Part shown: in pieces, positions 50,381 through 58,123 of the stretch | How positions within the stretch are numbered: the first letter of the stretch is position 1 | Layout: each line of letters begins with the position of its first letter | From: Mycobacterium conspicuum | GTDB lineage: Bacteria; Actinomycetota; Actinomycetes; Mycobacteriales; Mycobacteriaceae | Assembly (NCBI RefSeq): GCF_010730195.1 | Contig: NZ_AP022613.1 | Span: forward strand, 4,464,001-4,528,000 | Reading direction: 5' to 3' | DNA length: 64,000 nt | Program-made: the position numbers and the translations under genes | The notes under the pieces: generated by a model | The model's input: only the letters and a program-made list of their open reading frames with translations | Database searches by the model: none | What the model was told of the DNA's origin: nothing

Positions 50381-51598
50381 TCACTGGGCGTCGAACAGCA
50401 CCGGCACCGCGGTCGGGGACCGGAAAACCTGCCCGCGGATGTGTGGGTCGTCGGCGTCGGGATCCAGCCGCAGATTCGGCAGCCGATCCAGCAGCAGGTT
50501 GATCGCGGTGCGCATTTCCAGCCGGGCCAGATGCATGCCGAGGCAGACGTGCACACCGTGCCCCCAGCCCAGATGCGCCCGGGCCTCCCGATGGATGTCG
50601 AACTTGTCCGGATCGGGATAGCGATCTTCTTGGCGGTTCGCCGAACCAAGCATCGGCATCACGGTCGCGCCGGCCGGTATCGCCACGCCGCCGAGTTCGG
50701 TGTCGCGCGTCGCCACCCGGGTGATGGTCAACAGCGGTGATTCCCACCGCACGCCCTCCTCGATAGCCTGGGGCAGCAGCGACCGGTCCGCGCGGATGGC
50801 GTCCAGCTGCGCCGGATCCGACAGCAGCGCCAACAGCAGGCTGCCCAGCGACCGGTAGGTCGTCTCGACGCCGGCGGGCAGCAGCAGTCGCAGGAACGAG
50901 AAGATCTCCTCGTCGGCGAGCTTTTCCCCGTCGATCTCGGCCGCGGCCAGCGCGCTGATCAGGTCGTCCTTCGGTTCGGCCCGGCGGGCCTCGAGGATGG
51001 GCGCGAAGTAGTCGCACAGGGCTGCCGAGGCGGCAAGCCCGCGTTCGGGGTTCATCAGCCAGCTCAGCAGCGAGATCGACCAGCGCTGGAATTGCGGATA
51101 GTCCTCTTCCGGCAAACCCAGCAGCCCCGCGATGATCTGGCTCGGGTAGTCGAAGGTGAATTCCTTGACCAGATCCGCCTTGCCGTTGGGCGCGAACTTG
51201 TCGATCAAGCCGTTCGCCACGCGGCCGACCAATTCGTCCTGCCAGCGCGCTAATGACTTCTGCGAGAACGCCTTCGACACCAATGACCGCAACCGGCCGT
51301 GGATCGGCTCGTCCATGCCGAGCATGACCCCTTCGCCCAGCACGGGGCCGAACGCGGCGATGACAGCGGAGGAGGAAAACGTCTCGTTGTCGCGCAGCAT
51401 CTGCTGGATGTCCTCGTGGCGATACACGATGAACATCGGCAGGGATTCCTCGTGCGGCAGCGCTCCCGAGGTCTCGAGCCGCTGCACCGGTTCCTCCCGG
51501 CGCAGCCGCGCCAGCTCGGTGTACGGGTCACGCACGTCACCGGAGATGGCTTCGTCGAACGCGCCGAAGTCCTCCAGGTCGTCGAAAAGCTGTTCCAT
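50381..51598 (-). CDS. Cytochrome P450
   Basis: The 405-residue P450 has the I-helix oxygen-binding motif LLLPAGVETTYRS, the ExxR helix EEGVRWESP, and the heme segment GWGHGVHVCLGMHLARLE with proximal Cys352. Its size and lack of membrane anchor fit a soluble, bacterial class I enzyme that needs a ferredoxin; no ferredoxin gene is adjacent. It likely hydroxylates a hydrophobic substrate at the start of the degradative route. A CYP family number cannot be given from memory. The ATG at 51598 follows the SDR gene by five bases, so co-translation is likely. Confidence 0.95.
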   Translation of the reverse strand: MEQLFDDLEDFGAFDEAISGDVRDPYTELARLRREEPVQRLETSGALPHEESLPMFIVYRHEDIQQMLRDNETFSSSAVIAAFGPVLGEGVMLGMDEPIHGRLRSLVSKAFSQKSLARWQDELVGRVANGLIDKFAPNGKADLVKEFTFDYPSQIIAGLLGLPEEDYPQFQRWSISLLSWLMNPERGLAASAALCDYFAPILEARRAEPKDDLISALAAAEIDGEKLADEEIFSFLRLLLPAGVETTYRSLGSLLLALLSDPAQLDAIRADRSLLPQAIEEGVRWESPLLTITRVATRDTELGGVAIPAGATVMPMLGSANRQEDRYPDPDKFDIHREARAHLGWGHGVHVCLGMHLARLEMRTAINLLLDRLPNLRLDPDADDPHIRGQVFRSPTAVPVLFDAQ

Positions 51599-51603
51599 TA
51601 CTG

Positions 51604-52578
51604 CTACCCCTTCTTGTTGCGGCGAGCCGCCAAGCGCTGTAACACCGGCTGCGGAATCACCCGCGCGGCAAGGACCATCGCCTTTTGCGCCGTCGTCAGT
51701 GGCCATGCCCCGTCCCGCATCGTGCCAAAGCGCGGTATGCCCAGCGCGACCCGCGACATGTGATGCATCCCGGTCGGCGGCAGAATCCGATTGGCCACCA
51801 ACAGCATCGACGCATCCGGGCCCACCCCTCGGCGCCGAAACGCCGCGGTGTCCGCGAGCGCCCTGACCAATCCGTCGGTGAACCGCTCGGGCGCACGAGC
51901 GAGGCCGACCGCGAACCGGCCGCGGCTGTTCATCGTCTGGTGGATCCGGGCATAGGGCCCGTCGAAATTGCGGTCGTCGGTGGTGCCGGCATCGGTGATG
52001 ATCTCGGTGTCGTACATGCCGGTCACCAGGATGCTGACCCCGAGACCGAACGGCGCGATCTCGCCCGCCATCGACTCGCCCCAGCGCTCCAGCGCGCCTT
52101 TGGCCGCGGAATAGGGTGCGGTGCCCGGCTGACCACGCACCCCGTTGGCGCTGGAGACCAGCACGATGCGGCCCTCGCCCGCCGCCCGCATGGACGGCAA
52201 CAGGGCCTTGGTCAGTTCCACCGGACCGATGACGCTGGTGGTAAACATGTTCTGCCACAACGTCGTATCCGCCTCCTCCACCATCCCGGCGGCGGAGATC
52301 CCGGCGTTGTGCACGATGGCGTACGGGGCGCCGACGGCCTCCTCGATCGCCTTGGCCGCCGCGGAGATCGACCCGATGTCCAACAGGTCGAGCTGGACCC
52401 CGATCAGCCGATCATCGTCATCGGCGGCCCGGACCGCTTGCCGCAGCAGCGGCAGGCCCTTCTCGGGGGTGCGCATCGCGGCGACCACCCGCCAGCCTTC
52501 GCGGTAGAGGCGGACCGCCGAGGCGGACCCCAGGCCGCGGGACGCGCCGGTGATGACGACGGCGCGCGGCTCAGCCAT
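51604..52578 (-). CDS. Short-chain dehydrogenase/reductase
   Basis: The 324-residue protein starts at the ATG at 52578, which overlaps the end of the AveC-like gene by eight bases. It has ITGASRGLGSASAVRLYREG (residues 9-28), the VHNAGISAAGMVEEADTTLW segment and the catalytic VSSANGVRGQPGTAPYSAAK region. A C-terminal extension of about 80 residues (ILPPTGMHHMSRVALGIPRF) is basic and hydrophobic and may bind membranes. It may oxidise the P450 product to a ketone or aldehyde. Coupled with the AveC and P450 genes. Confidence 0.9.
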   Translation of the reverse strand: MAEPRAVVITGASRGLGSASAVRLYREGWRVVAAMRTPEKGLPLLRQAVRAADDDDRLIGVQLDLLDIGSISAAAKAIEEAVGAPYAIVHNAGISAAGMVEEADTTLWQNMFTTSVIGPVELTKALLPSMRAAGEGRIVLVSSANGVRGQPGTAPYSAAKGALERWGESMAGEIAPFGLGVSILVTGMYDTEIITDAGTTDDRNFDGPYARIHQTMNSRGRFAVGLARAPERFTDGLVRALADTAAFRRRGVGPDASMLLVANRILPPTGMHHMSRVALGIPRFGTMRDGAWPLTTAQKAMVLAARVIPQPVLQRLAARRNKKG

Positions 52579-53707
52579 TCTTGCTCGCACAGGGTCCCTG
52601 ACCCGGCGGCGGTGGGTCGACGTGCGGCCGCCCGTTGGGCTCCCCGCTGGCCCAGGTCGACCAGATGCCGACCGAGAACGGGCCCTGTGCGCCGGCCTTC
52701 TCGTAAAAGCCTTGTGGATCATAGACTTTGGCCTCCGGATAGGGCCACGGGCAGGCCACCGAAGTCGCCGCGTGGCTGGCCTTGATGGCCCAGAACCAGG
52801 CGCCGTAGGCGAAGTAGGAGATGTTGATGATGGCGAACATCACCAGGAAGGTGCCGAGCACGGGGCGGCTCGGGAACATCTTCGCCTTCGCGGCCAGCTT
52901 CTCGGCGACCGATTTACCGGTGTCGTCGCGGTAGCACAGGATCGCCGCCGGCACCATCACGAAGGTCACCGAGAACGACTCCCAGATCAGCGGGAATTGG
53001 AATGTGGTGCCGGTGAATACCGAGCCCCACGGAATGACCTGGGAGTAGATGTACATGCCGGCGTGCACGAGCTGGATCTCCAGCCACGCGTCGAAGATGA
53101 AACCGATCACGCACGTCAACAAGCCCAGGCTCACCAGCGGGTGCCGCGACACGAAGGCGTCGGGTCCGTATTTGGCCTGCAGCTTGCGCAGGATCCAGAT
53201 CGCCGGGAAATAAGGGCCGAAATAGAAAGTCACGTAACCCAATACGACGAACGGTTCGACGGTCGGCGAGATGGACACCAGCGGCCACGACTCGGGCCAG
53301 TGGATGAGGTCGGGGTTGTAGACGGCGAACGGCGACCAATTCATGATCGGGTCCTGCCACACGATCAGCGTGGTGCACAAAAACATCAGCATCACCGGGC
53401 TGCCCGGATTGCGCCGCCAGCCGCTGATGAACACCACCAGCAGCACCAGCAGCATGATGCACGTGGAGATGTGCAGGAACGTGATGTAGTCCAGGCCAAA
53501 GAGGAACTTCACCGGGCGCGGCCGGCCTACCACGTTCGGGTTGGCGACGCGCGGATCCAGGGCCACACGACAATTCGCGATGAAGAACAGCGCGAACGCC
53601 GCCAGGGCAGCCCCGGCTATCCAGCCGCCCCAGCCGCGCTTCTTGGTTGCGCCCGGCGGTGTGGGTTTCTCGTCGGCTTGTAGCGGTGCGGATTGCTCGG
53701 TGGACAT
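52571..53707 (-). CDS. AveC-like spirocyclase family membrane protein
   Basis: The 378-residue protein has a cytoplasmic polar N-terminus and about seven transmembrane segments (IAGAALAAFALFFIANC, CIMLLVLLVVFISGW, MLMFLCTTLIVWQDPIMNW, LVSLGLLTCVIGFIFDAW, and others). Conserved polar residues lie within the membrane region, such as WQDPIMNWSPFAVYNP and IFDAWLEIQLVHAGMYIYSQ. I recognise it as the family of AveC, the spiroketal cyclase/dehydratase of avermectin biosynthesis, which is frequent in mycobacteria with unknown role. The ATG at 53707 has an AGGAAGG ribosome site and starts one base after the upstream stop. It is embedded between a ligand-binding protein and an SDR/P450 pair. Confidence 0.8.
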   Translation of the reverse strand: MSTEQSAPLQADEKPTPPGATKKRGWGGWIAGAALAAFALFFIANCRVALDPRVANPNVVGRPRPVKFLFGLDYITFLHISTCIMLLVLLVVFISGWRRNPGSPVMLMFLCTTLIVWQDPIMNWSPFAVYNPDLIHWPESWPLVSISPTVEPFVVLGYVTFYFGPYFPAIWILRKLQAKYGPDAFVSRHPLVSLGLLTCVIGFIFDAWLEIQLVHAGMYIYSQVIPWGSVFTGTTFQFPLIWESFSVTFVMVPAAILCYRDDTGKSVAEKLAAKAKMFPSRPVLGTFLVMFAIINISYFAYGAWFWAIKASHAATSVACPWPYPEAKVYDPQGFYEKAGAQGPFSVGIWSTWASGEPNGRPHVDPPPPGQGPCASKNG

Positions 53708-53708
53708 C

Positions 53709-54827
53709 TCAGCCTTCCTCTCCGAAACGATCGACCAGATGCGAGTTGACGCCGTCGGCATCGAGGGTCCGGGCCACCAAATAGCCGGCGCCCATCCAGG
53801 CGCGGCGGGTCCACTTGCCGAAGGACACCCGGGTGCCGGGAGCGCCGGACGCGGCGGGCATCATCTTGACCCGCTCCAGCGCCTCCTTGACGCCGCGCGG
53901 GCTGAGCGGATGCGAGTCGGAAAACGCACGCACGAGCGTGGCCGCGACGTCGCGGTTGACTACCGAGACGCAATATTCGGGGCGGCTGCCGTTGTATTTC
54001 TTGGCGTAGCGGTCGAGGAAGTCCTGGCCGATCTGGTTTGCTTCGTCGTACTGATCGACCCCGGTCCAGCCCATGAAGGCGTTCCACATGATCGGGTTCA
54101 CCCAGGCGTTCTGCCATGCCGTGGTGCTGAATCTCGGTGGGTCCCAGTCGACGGCTTCCAAGGCCGGGTTGATGAAGACGATCCCGAAGCCGAAGCCCAG
54201 GTGGACGATCGCTTCGGCCTTGGCGTCGTGCAGGGTGCGCACGGCTCCGTTGATGTCCTGCGCGGTCTGCGCGACCGCCACTTCGGCGACGATCCGAATC
54301 CCCTTGCGCTGGCACGCACTTCGCAGATTCTTCAGGTAACTCTGCCCGATGAGGCTCTGCTCCATCAGGACGCCGATCTCGGTGAGTCCCCGCTTGCCGA
54401 GCAGGTCCGCGATGAAGATCGGCTCGTCGGTCATCGATCCCTGCGGGAAGGAGAAGGTCCACTCGCCCAACCAGTCGTCGGTGCCGGTGACACTGATGGC
54501 CGGGACCTTGAACCGCTCCTCGATCGCTTCGCGGGTGGGCACGCAGTTGTCGGTGATGTGCGGCCCGAACACCACCAGGCAGCCTTCGTCGACGAGTTCG
54601 CCGTAGGCGTCGATGACCGACTTGACCGACCCCTTGGGCAAACCCTCCACCTCGCGGTAGATCATCCGCACCGGCCGATCGAGCACACCCTGTTCGACGG
54701 CCTCGTCGAAGACCAGGTCGAAAGTCTGGGTGAACGAGGCGCGCAGCTCCTCGGGGAACCCGGGTGGCAGCGTGAAGTCCATCAGGTAGCCGACCTTGAT
54801 GGGCTCAGCGGTGCTCTCGTAGGACAT
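53709..54827 (-). CDS. Leu/Ile/Val-type substrate-binding-fold protein without signal peptide
   Basis: The 372-residue protein has the type I periplasmic-binding fold of ABC amino-acid receptors (LivK/AmiC/UrtA): IKVGYLMDFTLPPGFPEELR, YGELVDEGCLVVFGPHITDN, VPAISVTGTDDWL, IGVLMEQSLIGQSYLKNLR and EYCVSVVNRDVAATLVRAF. No signal peptide or lipobox is present, and no ABC permease or ATPase gene is in the window. It may be a cytosolic ligand-sensing or metabolite-binding protein rather than a transporter subunit. It is the first gene of the leftward arm ending at 46006; a putative operator (54844-54861) lies 17 bp before the ATG. Confidence 0.85.
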   Translation of the reverse strand: MSYESTAEPIKVGYLMDFTLPPGFPEELRASFTQTFDLVFDEAVEQGVLDRPVRMIYREVEGLPKGSVKSVIDAYGELVDEGCLVVFGPHITDNCVPTREAIEERFKVPAISVTGTDDWLGEWTFSFPQGSMTDEPIFIADLLGKRGLTEIGVLMEQSLIGQSYLKNLRSACQRKGIRIVAEVAVAQTAQDINGAVRTLHDAKAEAIVHLGFGFGIVFINPALEAVDWDPPRFSTTAWQNAWVNPIMWNAFMGWTGVDQYDEANQIGQDFLDRYAKKYNGSRPEYCVSVVNRDVAATLVRAFSDSHPLSPRGVKEALERVKMMPAASGAPGTRVSFGKWTRRAWMGAGYLVARTLDADGVNSHLVDRFGEEG

Positions 54828-54843
54828 CCGACCTCCTGGGTAG

Positions 54844-54861
54844 TAACCTAAGATTTGTTCT
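54844..54861. promoter_or_regulatory. Putative operator of the ACCAAA-N2-TTTGGT type, site A
   Basis: TAACCTAA GA TTTGTTCT; the inner arms ACCTAA and TTTGTT each match 5 of 6 positions of the ideal ACCAAA / TTTGGT. It lies 17 bp upstream of the substrate-binding-fold gene start, in the promoter gap between that gene and the end of the MoxR gene. Confidence 0.5.
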
Positions 54862-54885
54862 GCGCGCCGCGGCGGGATCGCAGTG

Positions 54886-55752
54886 TCAAGCGCCCGATCC
54901 CCCGCCCAGATAGACGTCGATCATCTCGTTGAGGCCCCTGCCCACGGCCGAATCGTCGGTGAGCGGGCCCGCGATCGCCGCGCGCGCCGCCTCCGGCGCG
55001 GACAGCCCCTCCGCGATCAGCCGGCCCGCGGCGATGAGCACGCGGGTCGACGCGACCTCGCGTAAACCGCCGGTTTCCAGGCGGCGGATGGCCTGGCCGA
55101 AGCGCACCAATTCGGCCGCGGTGGACCCGTTTACGCCCGCCTCGTGCGCGACGATCCCCTCCTCGACATCGGCTGCCGGGAAACCGAATTCGATGGCGAC
55201 CATCCGCTGGCGCGTCGAATCCTTGAGATCCTTCAGCACGCTTTGATAGCCCGGGTTGTACGACACCACCAGGCCGAATCCTGGCGCGGCGTCCAGCGTG
55301 ACGCCGAGACGCTCGATGGGCAGCTGGCGGCGGTGGTCGGCGAGCGGATGCAGCACCACCGTGGTGTCCTGCCGGGCCTCGACCACCTCGTCCAGGTAGC
55401 AGATCGCGCCCTCGCGCACCGCCCGGGTCAGCGGGCCGTCCACCCACACCGTCTCGTCGCCGCGCAGCAGATAGCGGCCGACCAGGTCCGCGGTGGTGAG
55501 GTCGTCATGGCAGGCCACGGTGATCAGCGGCCGGCCCAGGTCATGCGCCATCGCCTCGACGAACCGGGTCTTGCCGCACCCGGTGGGACCCTTCAGGACC
55601 AGCGCCAGGCCCTGCCGGTAGGCCGCCTTGAAGATGGCCTCTTCGTTGCCGATCGCCTGGTAGTAGGGCCGCACTGTGTCTTTCTCCGAACCTTCCCCGT
55701 CCGCCTCGGACGGGGCGCCGTTCCGGTAAGCGATCCCGGACTCGTTGGCCAT
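54886..55752 (-). CDS. MoxR/CbbQ/NorQ-type AAA+ ATPase
   Basis: The 288-residue protein has Walker A GPTGCGKT (residues 55-62), Walker B AICYLDEVVEARQD, and a VVSYNPGYQSVLKDLKDSTR sensor region. A CbbQ-type C-terminal part follows (VEEGIVAHEAGVNGSTAAEL). In this family a hexameric ATPase works with a VWA partner to remodel or insert cofactors into an enzyme (NorQD for nitric oxide reductase, CbbQO for Rubisco); the partner gene lies just upstream. The ATG at 55752 with an AGAAGGGA ribosome site is preferred; a start at 55827 that overlaps the VWA stop is possible but would put an operator inside the gene. Confidence 0.92.
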   Translation of the reverse strand: MANESGIAYRNGAPSEADGEGSEKDTVRPYYQAIGNEEAIFKAAYRQGLALVLKGPTGCGKTRFVEAMAHDLGRPLITVACHDDLTTADLVGRYLLRGDETVWVDGPLTRAVREGAICYLDEVVEARQDTTVVLHPLADHRRQLPIERLGVTLDAAPGFGLVVSYNPGYQSVLKDLKDSTRQRMVAIEFGFPAADVEEGIVAHEAGVNGSTAAELVRFGQAIRRLETGGLREVASTRVLIAAGRLIAEGLSAPEAARAAIAGPLTDDSAVGRGLNEMIDVYLGGGSGA

Positions 55753-55800
55753 AGCGTCCCTTCTGCCGTCCGCCGCACTGCGGTGTTCCGAGCCTAACCC

Positions 55801-55818
55801 GGAACAGATGTTTGTTTC
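55801..55818. promoter_or_regulatory. Putative operator of the ACCAAA-N2-TTTGGT type, site B
   Basis: GGAACAGA TG TTTGTTTC. The right half matches the ideal TTTGGTTC at 7 of 8 positions, and the left half GGAACAGA is identical to the distal half of site C. It lies in the gap between the VWA stop and the preferred MoxR start, 49 bp ahead of that start. Confidence 0.5.
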
Positions 55819-55823
55819 AATCT

Positions 55824-57470
55824 TCATGACACCCTCCGGCGCACCTCGACCGAACGCAGCGCGGACCGGAACAGCGGCCCGATCACGCCGGCCAGCTGAT
55901 CGGGGCGCGCGATCGTCGCGTGCGCGGTGCTGCCGAACACCGCGCGCAGCGAGCGCCGCTCGCTTTCGGAGGCCCCCGCTCCAATGGTCAGGCACACGCA
56001 GCCGGTGCCCCGGCGGCGGGCCTCGACCAACGCGCGACGCGCGTCCGCGGCCCCGTAGGGCCTCTCGTAGCCGTGGTCGTAGGCCAGCCCGTCGGACAGC
56101 ACCACCAACAGCCGCCGCGACGTACCCCCGCGCGCCTCTAAGACCGCCGAGCCGTGGCGGATCGCCGCGCCGAGGCGGGAATACGCTCCGGGCTCTAAGC
56201 TGTTGAGCCGTCGCATGATTCGGGCGTCGAGGTGATCGTCGAACCGTTTGACGGGCACCATGCTGACCGCCCCCCGACCCTGCGAGTAATACGCGTAGAG
56301 CGAGACCCGGTCGCCGAGGTCGTGCAGCGCGACGGTCAGGTTGGCCACCGCCGCGCGCTGTTGTTCGTGCACCGTCCGCCCGACCGTGCCGGGCTCCGCC
56401 GTCGACCCCGACACATCGAGCAGGAGCAGCACCGACAGGTCACGTCGGCGCCGCAGGCTGTCCAGGTACACCGCCTCGTCGGGCACCGATCCGGCCCGTA
56501 CTTCGACGCGGGCTTCCACGGCCGCGTCGATGTCGATGTCGTCGCCCTGCGACTGCCGGTGCCGGCGGTGCAGACCCATACCGAGCCGGGACAGCGGGCG
56601 TCGCACCCCGATCGCGCCGTCGATCGCCTGCGTGGCCGTCACCTTGATCGTCGGCTCGACCTCGCGCACGGTGCACCACGCGGGCCGGTACGCCTTGCGG
56701 GTGACGTCCCACTCCGGGTATTTCACGCCGTCCGCGGCGACCTCGTGATCGTTGATATCCTCGCCCGGCGTCGAGGCCAGCGACGACACCGCATGCAGTC
56801 CACGCTTCGACGAGTTGGTGCGATGCGTCGGGCTGTCCGCGCCGGGTGGGCCGCCGCCGCTGCCGGTCTTGCGCTGTGACGACAGCAGCTTCTTCAACCA
56901 CTTGCCGATGAAGCCGCCCCCGCCGACCGGGCTGCTGAACAAGTCGGGATCGTCGGAGTCGTCGACCTGCGTGTCGTCCAACTCCTCGAGTTCCTTGTCG
57001 CCGCGTTTGGCCGGGACATGTTGCACCTCATCGTGCTGTTCGGCCACCCGCGCGCACGCGGCCAGCACCTTTGCCGCCCGGATCACGCCGAAACCGGGCG
57101 CCGGGTCGCCAATCGGGTCCCGCCCGGTCGCGATGCTCAGCGACTCGGTGGGCGAGCCGCTGCGGCGCGCGATGTCGGGGTCGCCCATCGACGCGAGGCT
57201 GCCCGGGAGCAGGTGCGCGTTGCTGACCAGCGCCCGGTGACCCTCGATCGCCAGATAACGCCTGGCCAGCCGCGGGTGGCGGACCAGCGGGCGCACGACG
57301 TCGGGCTTAAGGCTGCCGGCGGCGATCAGCGACGCCTGCACCGCGATGGCCGGGAGTCGCCCCGCGACCGAGCCGTCGACGTAGATCGTCTGACCGTCGG
57401 TCCATGACGGCTCGCCCGCCGGCAGTTCGGCAACGGCGACGGCCCGGCCCGCCAGCGCGGAGGCGAGCAT
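55824..57470 (-). CDS. VWA-domain protein, CbbO/NorD-like
   Basis: With the ATG at 57470 the protein has 548 residues. A helical N-terminal third (GRLPAIAVQASLIAAGSLKP, VIRAAKVLAACARVAEQHDE) and an acidic linker (ELEELDDTQVDDSDDPDLFS) lead to a C-terminal von Willebrand factor A domain. Its metal-ion-dependent adhesion motif is LLDVSGSTAEPG (DxSxS) near residue 350, with VVLSDGLAYDHGYERPYGAA later. This is the VWA partner of MoxR/CbbQ ATPases. The gene diverges from the SnoaL-like gene, and putative operator C (57505-57522) lies between them. A GTG at 57524 is an alternative start but overlaps that site. Confidence 0.88.
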   Translation of the reverse strand: MLASALAGRAVAVAELPAGEPSWTDGQTIYVDGSVAGRLPAIAVQASLIAAGSLKPDVVRPLVRHPRLARRYLAIEGHRALVSNAHLLPGSLASMGDPDIARRSGSPTESLSIATGRDPIGDPAPGFGVIRAAKVLAACARVAEQHDEVQHVPAKRGDKELEELDDTQVDDSDDPDLFSSPVGGGGFIGKWLKKLLSSQRKTGSGGGPPGADSPTHRTNSSKRGLHAVSSLASTPGEDINDHEVAADGVKYPEWDVTRKAYRPAWCTVREVEPTIKVTATQAIDGAIGVRRPLSRLGMGLHRRHRQSQGDDIDIDAAVEARVEVRAGSVPDEAVYLDSLRRRRDLSVLLLLDVSGSTAEPGTVGRTVHEQQRAAVANLTVALHDLGDRVSLYAYYSQGRGAVSMVPVKRFDDHLDARIMRRLNSLEPGAYSRLGAAIRHGSAVLEARGGTSRRLLVVLSDGLAYDHGYERPYGAADARRALVEARRRGTGCVCLTIGAGASESERRSLRAVFGSTAHATIARPDQLAGVIGPLFRSALRSVEVRRRVS

Positions 57471-57504
57471 GCCCAGAGATTGCAAACGAACGCCCCGCCT
57501 TCGT

Positions 57505-57522
57505 TGACCAAATATCTGTTCC
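57505..57522. promoter_or_regulatory. Putative operator of the ACCAAA-N2-TTTGGT type, site C
   Basis: TGACCAAA TA TCTGTTCC. The left inner arm ACCAAA is perfect; the right arm TCTGTT matches 4 of 6. It lies 35 bp upstream of the VWA start and 46 bp upstream of the SnoaL-like gene, well placed to control both divergent arms. Confidence 0.55.
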
Positions 57523-57567
57523 ACCGTAGAGTCCGGTTCGGCCGGGGTCAATCGGATCGGGGACAGC

Positions 57568-58113
57568 GTGGACGACGAGGAGCTCAGAAACCAGGTCAGG
57601 CTGCTGACCGACCGTTCGGAGATCTGGGACTGCATGCAGCGCTACGCGCGCGGGATCGACCGGCAGGACCGCGCGCTGCTGCGCTCGGCCTACCATGACG
57701 GCGCCGTCGATGACCACGTCGGATTCGTGGGCGTCGTCGACGATTTCATCGATTGGGCGCTGGCGTATCACAGCACGCAGACGCGATACCAGCACTATCT
57801 GCTGAACCACACGGTCGACATCGATGGCGACGAGGCGCACGCCGAGACCTACTACCTGTTCGTCGGGACCGACCGCGAACCGGCGAATCACCTGACGATT
57901 TCCGGCGGTCGCTACATCGATCGCCTGGAGCGCCGCGACGGACGGTGGGCGATCGTCGACCGGGTCTGCCTGGTCGAATTCATGGACGAATCGCAGTCGC
58001 TGCTCACCGACGAAGCCATCGCCGCCGTCGCGGGCGCGCGCACCCCGCACCACGGCCCGACTGACCCCTCGTACGACCGCCCGTTCACGGCGGCGCGGGC
58101 GGTCAATCGCTAA
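57568..58113 (+). CDS. SnoaL-like (NTF2-fold) protein
   Basis: The 181-residue protein has the NTF2/SnoaL pattern: IWDCMQRYARGIDRQDRALL helix, RSAYHDGAVDDHVGF with the possible catalytic His/Asp, HYLLNHTVDIDGDEAHAETY strands, and ISGGRYIDRLERRDGRWAIV. Some mycobacterial members dehydrate or isomerise steroid- or polyketide-like substrates. It starts the rightward operon with the SDR (10 bp gap), the two acyl-CoA dehydrogenases and the nitroreductase. The start is a GTG at 57568. Confidence 0.85.
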   Translation: MDDEELRNQVRLLTDRSEIWDCMQRYARGIDRQDRALLRSAYHDGAVDDHVGFVGVVDDFIDWALAYHSTQTRYQHYLLNHTVDIDGDEAHAETYYLFVGTDREPANHLTISGGRYIDRLERRDGRWAIVDRVCLVEFMDESQSLLTDEAIAAVAGARTPHHGPTDPSYDRPFTAARAVNR

Positions 58114-58123
58114 GGGGGACAGC

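Noticed and set aside
55753..55827. A longer MoxR protein starting at the ATG that overlaps the VWA stop
   Set aside because: It is possible because of the ATGA overlap, but the ATG at 55752 has a better ribosome site and the extra 25 residues have no conserved feature. Kept as an alternative in the entry.
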